Of a stretch of 64,000 bases of DNA, positions 21,986 to 32,049 are shown piece after piece. The stretch's first letter is position 1, and each line of letters opens with the position of its first letter. The notes below the pieces were generated by a model, which worked only from the letters and a program-made list of their open reading frames with translations, was not told the origin of the DNA and did not search any database. The DNA is from Massariosphaeria phaeospora (lineage: Eukaryota > Ascomycota > Dothideomycetes > Pleosporales), in assembly GCA_011032825.1 (NCBI GenBank), contig JAADJZ010000018.1, positions 1-64,000 of the forward strand, written 5' to 3'. The position numbers and the translations under genes were made by a program.

Positions 21986-23997
21986 CTACTCCCCAAACAA
22001 ACAGCCGACCCACTCGTATCCGGGCAGGCCGCCCACACCTTCCCTCAACTCCGTGCCAATCTGGTCGACGAAGGCTACATCGCCCGGCGTCAGCGCGACG
22101 TATTTCTTGCCGTAGATCGCGACCAGAACACTGTGGTTGTGCTCACGCCACGCGCGCTGAGCCGGGGTCAGTGCCTTCCAATCGACCACCTTCATCCTCG
22201 CGCCCCGCTCACGCGCCCCCTTCAGGAGCTTCACGATCTGCGCCGAAGCGCCGCCATCCTCCTGCGCGGAGCCCGAATTCTGCGCCGTGAACGGATCCTC
22301 CACGCTGGGCATGATAGCCTGGGCAGGGGTTAGCATCCCCGTGCCCTTTGGGACTTTGGGGGGCGAGGAGTCCACTTTGAGGTTCGAGGGGCCAATTCGA
22401 CGAGACAATGCGGTCAGGGAGGCGACAGGCATGGCGCGGCGGCTAGGGCTCGTTGGCAGTGTCGTTGAGCGCATGAGCGCAGGTTGGGCACGCGAGGGCG
22501 AGGTTGACGCGTCGTAGGTGCGAAGCGGGAGCGGGCGTGGCACATGGACGGAGGGACTGATGGTTGGCGGGCGAACGGCGCGGCGGGCGTCAACAGTGAC
22601 GTGGCGGTGGGATTGAGTTGGCACCATGGAGGGTTGGAAGGCATCCGGGCGCGCACGCGGGTTGGAGAGAGAGTAGATAGAGGGGAGAGGGCGGACGGGG
22701 ATGCGAGACTCCTTGTCGTCGTTGGAGGTGGCCTTGACCGGGAGCATGAACTCGGAGTCGACGTTGCTGAAGACGTTGGGATTGGCCTGGTCGTTCTGCT
22801 CGACAGCGTAGTGCTTGTCTTTGCCTTTCTTCTTCGACTCCTTTTCATAATCGCTACGATAGTATGTCTCATGGCTGGCGATGGAGGACTCGTAGTCGAA
22901 GCTTGACCTTCCTGCGGATTCACTCTCGCATTGAGCTCCGGTGACTGTCACGAAATCATGCGCATCAATATTTCCCATCTCGCGCGCTGCATTGATTGTA
23001 GAGGATTTGGAGTGTCGATCCGTAGCGCCATCACGGAAAGTGTAGCCAACGGCACTAGTAGAACCGGCACTGTCAATCTCAGTCGGGCTTTCACAAGTCG
23101 GCGAGAGAGCTGGCTGCGAAGCATTCCTCTCCCACATGGCCCGAGGTGCCGAGACCGCACGCGGGGTATATAGCGGTGAGGACATGGAGTGCGCGAGAGC
23201 TGCATTCGAAGTGGCACTGCTGGTGCGAGATCGGAAGTTGAGCGGGGCAGGGCGGTCTGGCGTGTTTGGCGGAAACTCTCGAGGACTGGACTGGTCGGTG
23301 CTTGAGGAAACATGGCGTCTCATGGCGTACGGCAGAGAATCGGATCTGATCATCAGGGACGATGGAGGCGCCCTCACTCGGCCGGCGCTCTTGGGTTCGG
23401 CTTTTGGGAGCGTTTCGAAGTTGACGTAGCCCGGAGCCCTGATTGTGATCGTGTTAGGAAACTTTTCTACAACCGATCTGAATTCAGAGAACGTCAAAGT
23501 CAAGCGACTGCGAGGTGGTTCATTCAACAACTGGGGTGGACGCCTTGACGGGTTTTGAAACGGGTCATCGTCTTACGAAAAACCATAGTCGTACCTCGGT
23601 CTGATCTTAATCGTGTCATCCAGTAGTTTGCGCAAAGTTAGGTTCTCGATGCGGCTAGTCATGTATCCCTATTGTCGCGAGTTAATACCTCGCGTATTTC
23701 CGTACGGTTATGGTGACCTACCTGGTCAAGACTGAGCTCGCGGATGAGTTGCTTCGCGTGCTCATAGTTCTCCGTCTTCTGCTGCATCCAGTAGCCGAAC
23801 AGCGACAAATGTACTTCAGCAATGGTCTCCTCGCGGACTTCTCGTGCCAACTGCTCAACTTCCTGCGGCGTCCAGTCAACGTGAAACGAGAGGCCGCGAA
23901 AGTGGTGAACAGCCGTCGTGCTGGTTGGCGTGTTCTCCATACTGGCTCTGGCGCGCGGCGGGGTCGGACGTGGCGGCGTTGGGAAAAGCGAGTACAT
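21986..23997 (-). CDS. Conserved fungal hypothetical protein, Ser/Pro-rich
   Basis: Three exons (23722-23997, 23595-23668, 21986-23543) with introns of 53 and 51 bp encode 635 aa. The 74-bp middle exon gives GYMTSRIENLTLRKLLDDTIKI and joins both neighbours in frame. The N-terminal part has a helical segment (WTPQEVEQLAREVREETIAEVHLSLFGYWM). The middle 350 residues are Ser/Pro/Arg-rich and probably disordered. The last 80 residues are ordered and look conserved (MKVVDWKALTPAQRAWREHNHSVL ... GYEWVGCLFGE). No catalytic motif is visible and no function is assigned. Its promoter region faces away from the secreted-protein gene at 24497-25294. Confidence 0.75.
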
Positions 23998-24496
23998 CGG
24001 TAGTGGACGATGGACGATGGTCGACTGTGGGTGGAGTGATCAAGTCAAGGTTGAGGCCGCACACGAGTCAAGGTCGAGGACAAAGTCGAGGTGAACGCGA
24101 CTTTGGAGACGCGAGCGCGCGATCGCGGAAAATTTTCTGCCGCGTGATGGGCGCGCGTGGAGGGGGGAGCGGCCATTGCCAAGGCGTGGTGAAGTTCGGG
24201 GGTGAAAGTGAAAACAGACAACACAACCAGTGAGCGCGAGAGCGCGCACTTGCAAGACTGTCAGTTGAGCTCGGAGACCATAAGTGCAAGCAAGGGAGAT
24301 GATTCAGAAATACAATAGATATTCAATTTCGAATGCTAGAATACAGGACAGATCTAAAGAAAACAGAGGTTATGGGGGATGATTACGGGAGGTGCAAAAG
24401 CAGCAATAACAATAATGTGTAAATTCCAGACTCCTTCATATGCGGATAATATCCTTCGATACAAAAGAATGGACGCGCAGTCTACGAGTAGTTGCC
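23998..24496. other. Intergenic, no gene recognised
   Basis: About 500 bp between two minus-strand genes: the upstream region of the 635-aa gene and the 3' flank of the secreted-protein gene. Confidence 0.4.
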
Positions 24497-25294
24497 TCAC
24501 GTAGGCTCAGAATCGCCATGTCCGCCATGATGATGCCAAGATTTCTGCTTCTTCCAAGGGTTGGCATTGATGGCAGCAAGTGGGTAAGGCTTGCAATCGT
24601 TGTCGTCTCTGTTGACACCCTGAATATTGAGCTCCTCGAGGTCGACGAACACCTGATATTGGCCAGTTGCATAATAATCGCACAACCACCACTTTCCATA
24701 GTTGGTGATTCCATAAGTGCTGGGCCAGGACAAGTAGGAAGGGCTTGGGTCGACCATGCCGAGCGGGTTGCTTCCGGAATGGTAGAAACTGGTGGAGACA
24801 GCGTTTGGGGGGAGCCATCCAACTCTGGTGTACTTGAGGGCTCCGCTCATGGTATCCACGTAGAGCTGCAGAGGGTCTTTGCTGACCTGCGCGTAACGAA
24901 TCAGAGAGAGGCAAAAGGCGCAATGAGCTTGACAGCAACTTACGGTGTAGATTTGGGTGTCGTCATCAACGAAGAAGGTGGGCAGTGGTGGATCATACCA
25001 CCTGTTGTACGGGGTCGCAATGACAATCTTGTTCTCCAGCCGGATAGCGAAGTTCGCAAAAGGACATGCCGTTGGGGGCTCTTCAGGTCCATACTGGCCA
25101 TTGGGATCACACCTATCGTCCACCCTCAGGTTGAAGAACTGCGGATTGCGCGTCTTCGGCCTAAAGTGCTTTGCTTCATCATCGCCCTCATGGCTGTCGT
25201 CATCGTAATCTGGGGGAGCAGGGTCCTCGTGGCGCTCAAGAGCAAAAGCAGAAGCCAAGCCAAGTAAGACGAAGAAAAGAATGACAGCTCTCAT
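24497..25294 (-). CDS. Small secreted protein of unknown function
   Basis: Two exons, 24944-25294 and 24497-24886, encode 246 aa. The 57-bp intron (24887-24943; GTAAGT donor, CAG acceptor) is a multiple of three, so an unspliced reading also stays open and would add 19 residues. The splice signals and smooth join (DTQIYT then VSKDPLQLYVD) favour removal. A signal peptide is clear (MRAVILFFVLLGLASAFA). The mature protein starts acidic (EDPAPPDYDDD) and continues with an aromatic-rich, beta-type domain (ANFAIRLENKIVIATPYNRWYDP, YGKWWLCDYYATGQYQVF). It ends in a His/Gly-rich tail (SWHHHGGHGDSEPT). It is likely extracellular. I cannot name the family. Confidence 0.8.
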   Translation of the reverse strand: MRAVILFFVLLGLASAFALERHEDPAPPDYDDDSHEGDDEAKHFRPKTRNPQFFNLRVDDRCDPNGQYGPEEPPTACPFANFAIRLENKIVIATPYNRWYDPPLPTFFVDDDTQIYTVSCCQAHCAFCLSLIRYAQVSKDPLQLYVDTMSGALKYTRVGWLPPNAVSTSFYHSGSNPLGMVDPSPSYLSWPSTYGITNYGKWWLCDYYATGQYQVFVDLEELNIQGVNRDDNDCKPYPLAAINANPWKKQKSWHHHGGHGDSEPT

Positions 25295-27528
25295 CTTGAA
25301 GGGTGATGAAGGAACGTTAGAAAAGGAGTGTGGGCCAGAGAGCGATTGCTAGTGAGCCGTGAGACAAGTCTAGTCAGGGTGTTCTGAATTTATCATATAC
25401 TGAAACCTAGGTGATCTTGTTTAGAGTCGATGAACCAGGAATGCGTGAAAGCACATGATGATTCTGGATGGGGTAACATTGTAACAAATTCCAACGCTGG
25501 AATGAAAGCTTCGACTTTGCTAGAGAATGTGGAGAGTTGAATGTAAAGGATGGTCAATAATCGATTGTTTTCTGCATGTTGACTGCAAGGTTGCCGTCTT
25601 GTCCTAGCACCAACGGCTTATGCATAGGCATATACGAGAGAGCTGCGCGGGGCGAGCCGCTGCTCTTTCAGCGCCTCAGAGCTCTGGATTGTTTACATTT
25701 GACACTGAAATCCCGCTCCCAAAAGTAGCCATCATCAAGAATGCAAAGCATCCCTAAACTGGGCGTTGATGCACCCTTGCGTGGGTAGTGGCATGGTAGC
25801 ATTGACGGTAGTGACTTTCATTAAAGAGAAGAAAGAACGTCGTTTCCCTGGCAATGAGACGGGGTGAAAGTGAAGTCGGGGAGGATGAGGTCGAGATTGT
25901 CGCCGACGCGAACCGCGATTGGACGCGATGACGCCTTTCCCGATTCGACGACGCTAATTCTGCCACTTGTCCCGAGGTCAGTTCCGACGCCCCGGGGAGA
26001 CGACAACCACAGCTGCACCAGCACACACCGTTCACTTCTTTCAGATGCCTCGACATCTCCGCTGTCGTATGGCGAACGCGACGCCTTGCCACTACACCTC
26101 CGCGCGGACTCGTAAGAGCCGGTTCCCTGGAGGAAATTGTATCACGAACTTATCTTCTCCATACTTATCGTCTGGTTTCTTTCTCTCCCCTCACACAAAC
26201 ACTCGTGTTCTGGTTGCTGTTACTCAGTGGAGCTGTGCCGCACGCGTACCTAAGCACCCAGCGCTTAACCATAACGTTACACGGCGTTGCATACGGCGTT
26301 GACAGGACCCACTCCTCGCCGCAATGCAATGGATCGGATGATGCGGAGATAAACCTAAATGTCTCAACGATTGAGTTCTGACCGATGGCAGATGATGCCA
26401 CAGAGCAGTTGTAGCGTTTCAAGTCGCGCTGACATGGCAGTTTCCTATCCAGGAGAGAACAGCTGCTTCTACGTCTGGACGAATCACATCAGCATTGCAG
26501 ACATGGCCAGTAGACGACTTGGCACAAGTTGGAGTCCGGCACTCATTGCTGGCTCCCCGGAGAACTGGAGGAGAACTACAGTAACGAAAGCTTATGACTA
26601 GTTCACGTCGCACCTCTCTGTCTGGGCTTGGGGTAGACCAGACTACGTACGAAGCCTTAATGCTCCCACACCCAGTTGCTGCCTCGAGCTGACAGCTTCC
26701 GCACTGGTCCGGAAACTCGAAACGCGTCTGGCGGATCTGATTGGCTAGGGCACTCCGCCAATGAGGCCGTCGAACGCCCCACCTCTTGCACATTGGCAGG
26801 CAGAAAGCCAGCTGCTCTCAAGGAAACGTTTGGCAGATGTTCCCGCACCAACTTTAGAAACGGCGCGTCTCCATCCCTCCAGCCGCTGGCCGCCGATCAC
26901 CAGCTAAGTACAAGATGGGTGGAGGCTGTTATGGCTGGCCAATCATCGCGCCAGAGCTAAGCGCCACGGCCTGCAGTGCCGCTACGACTCCACCCTCAGC
27001 AGTTCATTGACTATCGCAGGCGTTGCCGCGCCTGAAAGTCGTCCCATCCTGCGACCGAGGCCATGGGTACAGGCTAATTGAGTCTATCCTCACCGATTTC
27101 ACGATCCAACTCGAGCGGCGTAGTACCGCGTTAGTACCACGTAGCCACCACATCGCTCAGTATGCGCTGTGCCGCATGGCTGATACCATGCTGCCGGTAC
27201 ACGGCTGCCCGCCAGGCTTTCAGTCAGTCGTGCGGACACTCATATATGTCGCCTGCAGGCAGCAAAGGTGGGTGTCTGGTGACACAGACTTTTGCCTGCT
27301 CTCTCTCACCTTCTAAGTTTTTCTTTGGCGCGGACCGTCTCTCTTTGCTTGGCTACAGCTGAACATTTCCTCGTTCTTCGTTTTAGGCACCTGTTTTCTG
27401 CTTTATAACCCAAGTCCTGTGGTACTTATTAACGCCCGTTTCTCGTTGAGCCGCTGTCGTCGAGTCGTTTCTTGTGTCGCCGTTTTGTTTAGCGCTTAAG
27501 GGTCCTTCGACCACCCATTCGAAACACC
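25295..27528. other. 2.2-kb intergenic region, no gene recognised
   Basis: Both flanking genes have their starts facing this region, so it probably holds two promoters. Short open frames occur on both strands, but none exceeds about 125 aa or shows a recognisable domain. I see no transposon-like repeats or RIP-like AT bias. Confidence 0.45.
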
Positions 27529-28248
27529 ATGGACGCCTTACTTGCTGCCCCGTCCCCACCGCTCTCTGCATCCTCTACCTCTTCAAGGGGCAGATTCTTC
27601 CTCCCGTTGTCTAGTCACGGCATGCCAAAGACACCTACTGCATCATCACCAGGCTCCAGTATTCGACCTCATCGCTTTTCAACAATGGAATTCCCTTCGC
27701 CACCCACATCTCCAATGTCTCCGCCTATGTCGGCGAAGTCATTTGGCACTTTCATAGACTCGGAGCCGTCCACGCCCGCCTATTCTCCCCGCATCGGGTG
27801 GGGTGGGGACAGCTCAACTTTGGTCCTCTTATCGCCGGTCGCATCGCCAGTCTCAACGGCACCATCAAGCCCACCCGAACCGTCCTGGCAAATGATGACA
27901 CCGCTCAAGAAGTCGAAGAGAGCCTTTACGAAGAAGAGAGTACCTCCACCTATCATCCACGAAATCACTGTCGGGGCCCCGTTATCATCGCATCCTGTGA
28001 AGCCAGCTGAGGCACAGCCACAAAAAGAGAACCTTCCCTTAGCGTCCAGTAACAAGGATGCTGGTCCAGAGGCAGATTCAGATGGAGAACCTAAAACAGC
28101 AGATGTGCCTGCTGCGCCGCAAGGCAAGCTGGCTAGGATCAAATCTGCGCTGCGGAGGAAGACTGCGAGTGAGAAGAAACCCGAGAAACGACGCCGTGGA
28201 TACCATGAACTGCAACGCATGGAGACCGTGCACTGGTCTGAGATGTGA
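27529..28248 (+). CDS. Fungal hypothetical protein, Ser/Pro-rich with basic C-terminus
   Basis: A single-exon frame of 239 aa starting at ATG 27529 in a good context (caccATGG). The first 130 residues are Ser/Pro/Thr-rich with SP-type phosphorylation-like sites (SPPTSPMSPPMS). A conserved-looking block follows (KKSKRAFTKKRVPPPIIHEITVG). The end is strongly basic (GKLARIKSALRRKTASEKKPEKRRRGYHELQ) and closes with METVHWSEM. The layout suggests a disordered regulatory protein, perhaps nuclear given the basic clusters. I do not recognise the family. Confidence 0.7.
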   Translation: MDALLAAPSPPLSASSTSSRGRFFLPLSSHGMPKTPTASSPGSSIRPHRFSTMEFPSPPTSPMSPPMSAKSFGTFIDSEPSTPAYSPRIGWGGDSSTLVLLSPVASPVSTAPSSPPEPSWQMMTPLKKSKRAFTKKRVPPPIIHEITVGAPLSSHPVKPAEAQPQKENLPLASSNKDAGPEADSDGEPKTADVPAAPQGKLARIKSALRRKTASEKKPEKRRRGYHELQRMETVHWSEM

Positions 28249-29328
28249 ACGGTTCTCCCCGCGCATAAGACGCATATGTCTATACTTGTCACTGATGCAG
28301 ACGATCCTCATTGTGGCATTGGTTGCGTCCGAATTGCTCTCTCATCCTCACATGGCGAACCCGGTGGATCTTTGCACCGCCACAGCAACGTTTCTTTCTA
28401 AAGCGCATCGTAAACAGTCATTCAGATCATCACCTCGAGGGATTATCTTCGATCACCCCTACACACACACACGGTTATCCATACCCAACGCCCTCGGTGT
28501 GACCACCTTGCTGCTGGTCATCAAGACAATATCTGTCAAACACAACACGACACTCGCACAGTCCGTTTCATCATATTACACCTAAACGATTCAAATCCGG
28601 CAACCAACCCGGAGAACCGGAGAACTTCAAGGCGTTATAAAGGACGGGAAATGCGAATACTAGACTGGAACTAGGCGGCGGATATCTGTTATATGGGGTG
28701 GGATTATCTAGTTTAGTAGCGGTGGGTTTGTTACACGGCGAACAGGAAGGAGGGTGGCACAGTTACTCTATATCGATATCTACATGTTTGAATTGACCAT
28801 GTCACATATGCTCTAACTAGTGACTATGCAGTTGCCCATGCAATCCGCTGGCAGGCAAACGGGCCTTGCCGGCTACCGACGACCGAACGTGTCTAGGAGA
28901 ATGACATCGTTCTAAGTATACCAAACATGATGCGCCCTCACCTTCCTATTCTTCCTAGCCATATTCATATGAACGTTCATGCGTCGAGATCGACCTGATT
29001 CACGGGGAGCAAGCGCCTACGCAAACCGCTAATGCAAGCCGCCCGGTGCCCGCTGTGCCGCCTCCCGGGTGGCTCTGGAGCGGCAGGCTAGAGTGTGAAA
29101 GCGAAGTTGGGAATATGTACGTGCATAAGAGATACTATATTTTTACTTCTTGTGTGTTGCAACTAATAAATCGTGTCGAACAAGTCTTCACAATGGCCCC
29201 ACTCTCTATTCCACTAGTGCGCGCACGGCTAGCTCGATATACTCAACGGGTTAGCGTATAGCCAAGCTCCAACACCTTAACTGCGCAGCTCCAACTTTCG
29301 ACACCACCTCCTCAATACGACAACCAGC
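28249..29328. other. Intergenic, no gene recognised
   Basis: 1.08 kb between two plus-strand genes: the 3' flank of the 239-aa gene and the promoter of the PP2C gene. A GATTCAAATCC-like box near 28589 was considered as a tRNA B-box but has no matching acceptor stem. Confidence 0.45.
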
Positions 29329-31173
29329 ATGATACCGCGAGGATGGCGTTTTGCCGCACAACAACTGGACAGATCAATTGTTCATTGTTCTACACCAACT
29401 CAGTATCCCACAGCCTGCGCGCGACGTTCATACATCCGGCCACGTATACGCACCCCTGATGTACGCGCTCCCGGGCTCTCTCAATCACGTGTTACAAGAG
29501 GACTGCAACTTCACTCTCCTCTACGCCAACACGCTCGGTTCTTTCGCTCCAGGCCGAATCCCGCTCAGAATAACCGCATCCGGCACTCTGGCTTCCCCAC
29601 CAAAACCGTCCTCTGCATCATCGCACTAGGATCTACGGCATTACACTTCGTCGATGTGCAGGTGTTCTCTGACCCCGACTGGCCGGACCGCATCAACCAG
29701 ATTTTCAACTTCAGTGGTGGCCATGGCTCGCCGCTGCACTTCTATCGGGACCGTGAGGAGCTCGACCACATGATCCAGTGCCACTTTCCAGACCATAATC
29801 TTCTGCGCGATCCAGAAATCATCAAGAACGTACATGATAACTTCGAAGCCGTGGCAGGTGGGTGGAGTTTGAGTGAAAACGAAGCCAGGGATTCGCAGAT
29901 GCCCGTGACACATGGCTGTCGCTTGGGAAGCAACGTTCCGGTCGAGGATTACTATGCGCTAGGGGTCGCACCAGGCCCTGGATCCAAACTGTGGAACTTC
30001 TGGTCTGTGTATGATGGCCACGCGGGTTACCATACGGCCGCATATCTTCACTGGACCCTCATTCCGGTTGTCTCGCGTGCCCTATGTGATCTCTCGCCCA
30101 CCAGCTCCTCCGCTGCCATCCACAAAACAATCATGGAAGCCTTCGTCCGCGTCGACAACGACCTTATGTCGCGGGCCCGGCACGCGGCGAACTGGCTGCC
30201 GGCTGCAAATGCCAGCGCCATTGATGCCCTCACCCCCGTCTTCTCTGGATCCTGCGCGCTCATGGCTGCCTTCGACCCGTCAACCTCCACGCTACGCGTT
30301 GCCTGCACGGGCGACTCGCGTGCTGTACTCGGTCGCTGGGACCCCGTCGCTGGTAAATATACATGCATTCCGCTCTCCGTCGACCAGACGGGCTTCAATA
30401 AAGCAGAAGTAGACCGGCTCACGGCCGCACACCCCGATGAACCGGACATCATCGACCCAGTATCCGGCCGCCTGCTCGGTATGGCTGTCACCCGCGCTTT
30501 CGGTGACCACCGCTGGAAATGGGACAACACTTTTCTCAAACAACTTCAAGTGAAGTTTTGGGGTCCCTCGCCACGCCCCGGGTCCAAGACGCCGCCGTAC
30601 ATGACAGCTGAGCCCGTCGTCACAGAGACGCAGGTCGTGCGCGTCGAGCCGGAAACAACCACCGCCAACAACGCCCACAAATCCGACTTTATGATCCTCG
30701 CCTCCGACGGCCTCTGGGATCGCATGTCGTCTGAGCACGCCGTCTCTTGCGTCTCCTCGTACCTAACCGCCAAATCCCGCGGCGGCGGCCTCGTTGGGAA
30801 CGACCCACAGCTTACTCCCGCCCATTTTACCGCGCAATCGGTCTCGCAGCTTGATGCGGGCGTCACTGTCGACGTCGAGGCCGGGCGGCAGGTGTCCTGG
30901 CGCGCGACCCCCGAGTACTTTGCCATCGAGGACGAGAACGCAGCCGTGTGTCTGACGCGCAATGCGCTAGGAGGCTCGAGGCGCGGGCTGTGGTTTGGCG
31001 TGTTGGAGACGCCGCCGCCGCGGGCGCGCATGGCGAGAGATGATATGACGGTGTTGGTGGTGTTTTTTGATGACTTGGGGGAGGCGAAGGGTAAAGAGAA
31101 CGGGATTAATGAGGGGAAGGGTTTTGTGCCCAGGAACAGCGAGAAGAAGTGGTGGTTGCCGTGGCCGTGGTGA
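29329..31173 (+). CDS. Mitochondrial PP2C protein phosphatase (Ptc5-like)
   Basis: A single exon of 614 aa from ATG 29329. The first 80 residues are Arg/Ser/Gln-rich with almost no acidic residues, typical of a mitochondrial targeting sequence; a hydrophobic segment (TVLCIIALGSTALHFVDV) follows. PP2C motifs appear in order: GCRLGSN, VYDGHAGYHTA (about 227-237), the FSGSCALMAAFD region, CTGDSRAVLGR, GMAVTRAFGDHRWKW, and LASDGLWD (Asp at about 460). These include the metal-binding Asp residues of PPM/PP2C enzymes. Family knowledge: yeast Ptc5 is a mitochondrial PP2C that dephosphorylates pyruvate dehydrogenase E1-alpha. The targeting sequence followed by a membrane-like segment fits that group; the substrate assignment is an inference. 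Confidence 0.9.
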   Translation: MIPRGWRFAAQQLDRSIVHCSTPTQYPTACARRSYIRPRIRTPDVRAPGLSQSRVTRGLQLHSPLRQHARFFRSRPNPAQNNRIRHSGFPTKTVLCIIALGSTALHFVDVQVFSDPDWPDRINQIFNFSGGHGSPLHFYRDREELDHMIQCHFPDHNLLRDPEIIKNVHDNFEAVAGGWSLSENEARDSQMPVTHGCRLGSNVPVEDYYALGVAPGPGSKLWNFWSVYDGHAGYHTAAYLHWTLIPVVSRALCDLSPTSSSAAIHKTIMEAFVRVDNDLMSRARHAANWLPAANASAIDALTPVFSGSCALMAAFDPSTSTLRVACTGDSRAVLGRWDPVAGKYTCIPLSVDQTGFNKAEVDRLTAAHPDEPDIIDPVSGRLLGMAVTRAFGDHRWKWDNTFLKQLQVKFWGPSPRPGSKTPPYMTAEPVVTETQVVRVEPETTTANNAHKSDFMILASDGLWDRMSSEHAVSCVSSYLTAKSRGGGLVGNDPQLTPAHFTAQSVSQLDAGVTVDVEAGRQVSWRATPEYFAIEDENAAVCLTRNALGGSRRGLWFGVLETPPPRARMARDDMTVLVVFFDDLGEAKGKENGINEGKGFVPRNSEKKWWLPWPW

Positions 31174-32049
31174 GGGGGGTTGGTGCGGGGGTAAAAAGTA
31201 CTCATGTATCTACGGCTACGGGGCGGGACTCGCGGACGAGACGGCAATAGAGGAGGCCAAGACGAACTTCGAAGAGCGGGATGCGGCAGTAGAAGACCGA
31301 TGTGCTTATTTCCTCTTCGGTCCCTTCCAGGAAAAGGATCAACCAAAATTTCAAATCTAAAAGTGTCTTTCTAGTGAGAATCCATGCATATGCATGCCAG
31401 CTATAATAAAACTCCCAGCGGCGGCCAGCAAGGCTTTGTTTGTTCAATGTACTCAGATCTTGTCTGTCTATTTGTTGTTCGCTCGAGAGAGAAAGAGGAA
31501 TAGGGAAGTAATCGACAGAATAGAAAGGAAAGTTGGGTACCTCTACTTCTTATCACTTCTGCTTTAGCTAACTGTTTCTCTAGGCTTATAATCTCTATCT
31601 CCGCTCTTTTCTCGTCTACTCTCTCACAGATCTCTTTATCTACATTCTCATCTAACCAACCTCTCTGCTTATTCTCTCTTCCCCTCTCTTTTGCGTGAAG
31701 TCTAGTAAGTTCTATGTTGACAATAAACATGCGAAACTTCTACCAAAGAATTCGACTTATTCTGTTTTGCTGCCTCTAGACGACTTCTGTTGCGGCTGGA
31801 TAACTTAGCATAAGAAATCAGCCCAGAAATGAGCCCGTGCGTCATCATCCGGAGAGACGATATCGAAATACGTGGGCTGGGGCTGGGGCGGGATCGACAA
31901 GGCTGTGGAGTCAGCTTTCTTCCGTCCAATGGCAGCCCGACAACAAGCACTGCCTCACTGGAGTTTCGTCATCTCAGCCTCCCTCCGTTTGTACAAACCA
32001 TTACTTTCAGCCTGCAAACTCCTGCAACCCTCCTACACATCTTTACACC
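31174..32049. other. Intergenic, no gene recognised
   Basis: 876 bp between the PP2C gene and the STAND-like gene. Open frame sequence runs upstream of 32050 in the same frame (from about 31837) but lacks a better start; its composition looks like a leader, not protein. Confidence 0.4.

Noticed and set aside
24440..25267. 275-aa open frame on the + strand
   Set aside because: Antisense to the secreted-protein gene, which has a signal peptide and good splice signals; the + frame has neither.
28560..28630. tRNA-like B-box (GATTCAAATCC)
   Set aside because: No matching A-box, acceptor stem or anticodon arm could be folded around it by eye.
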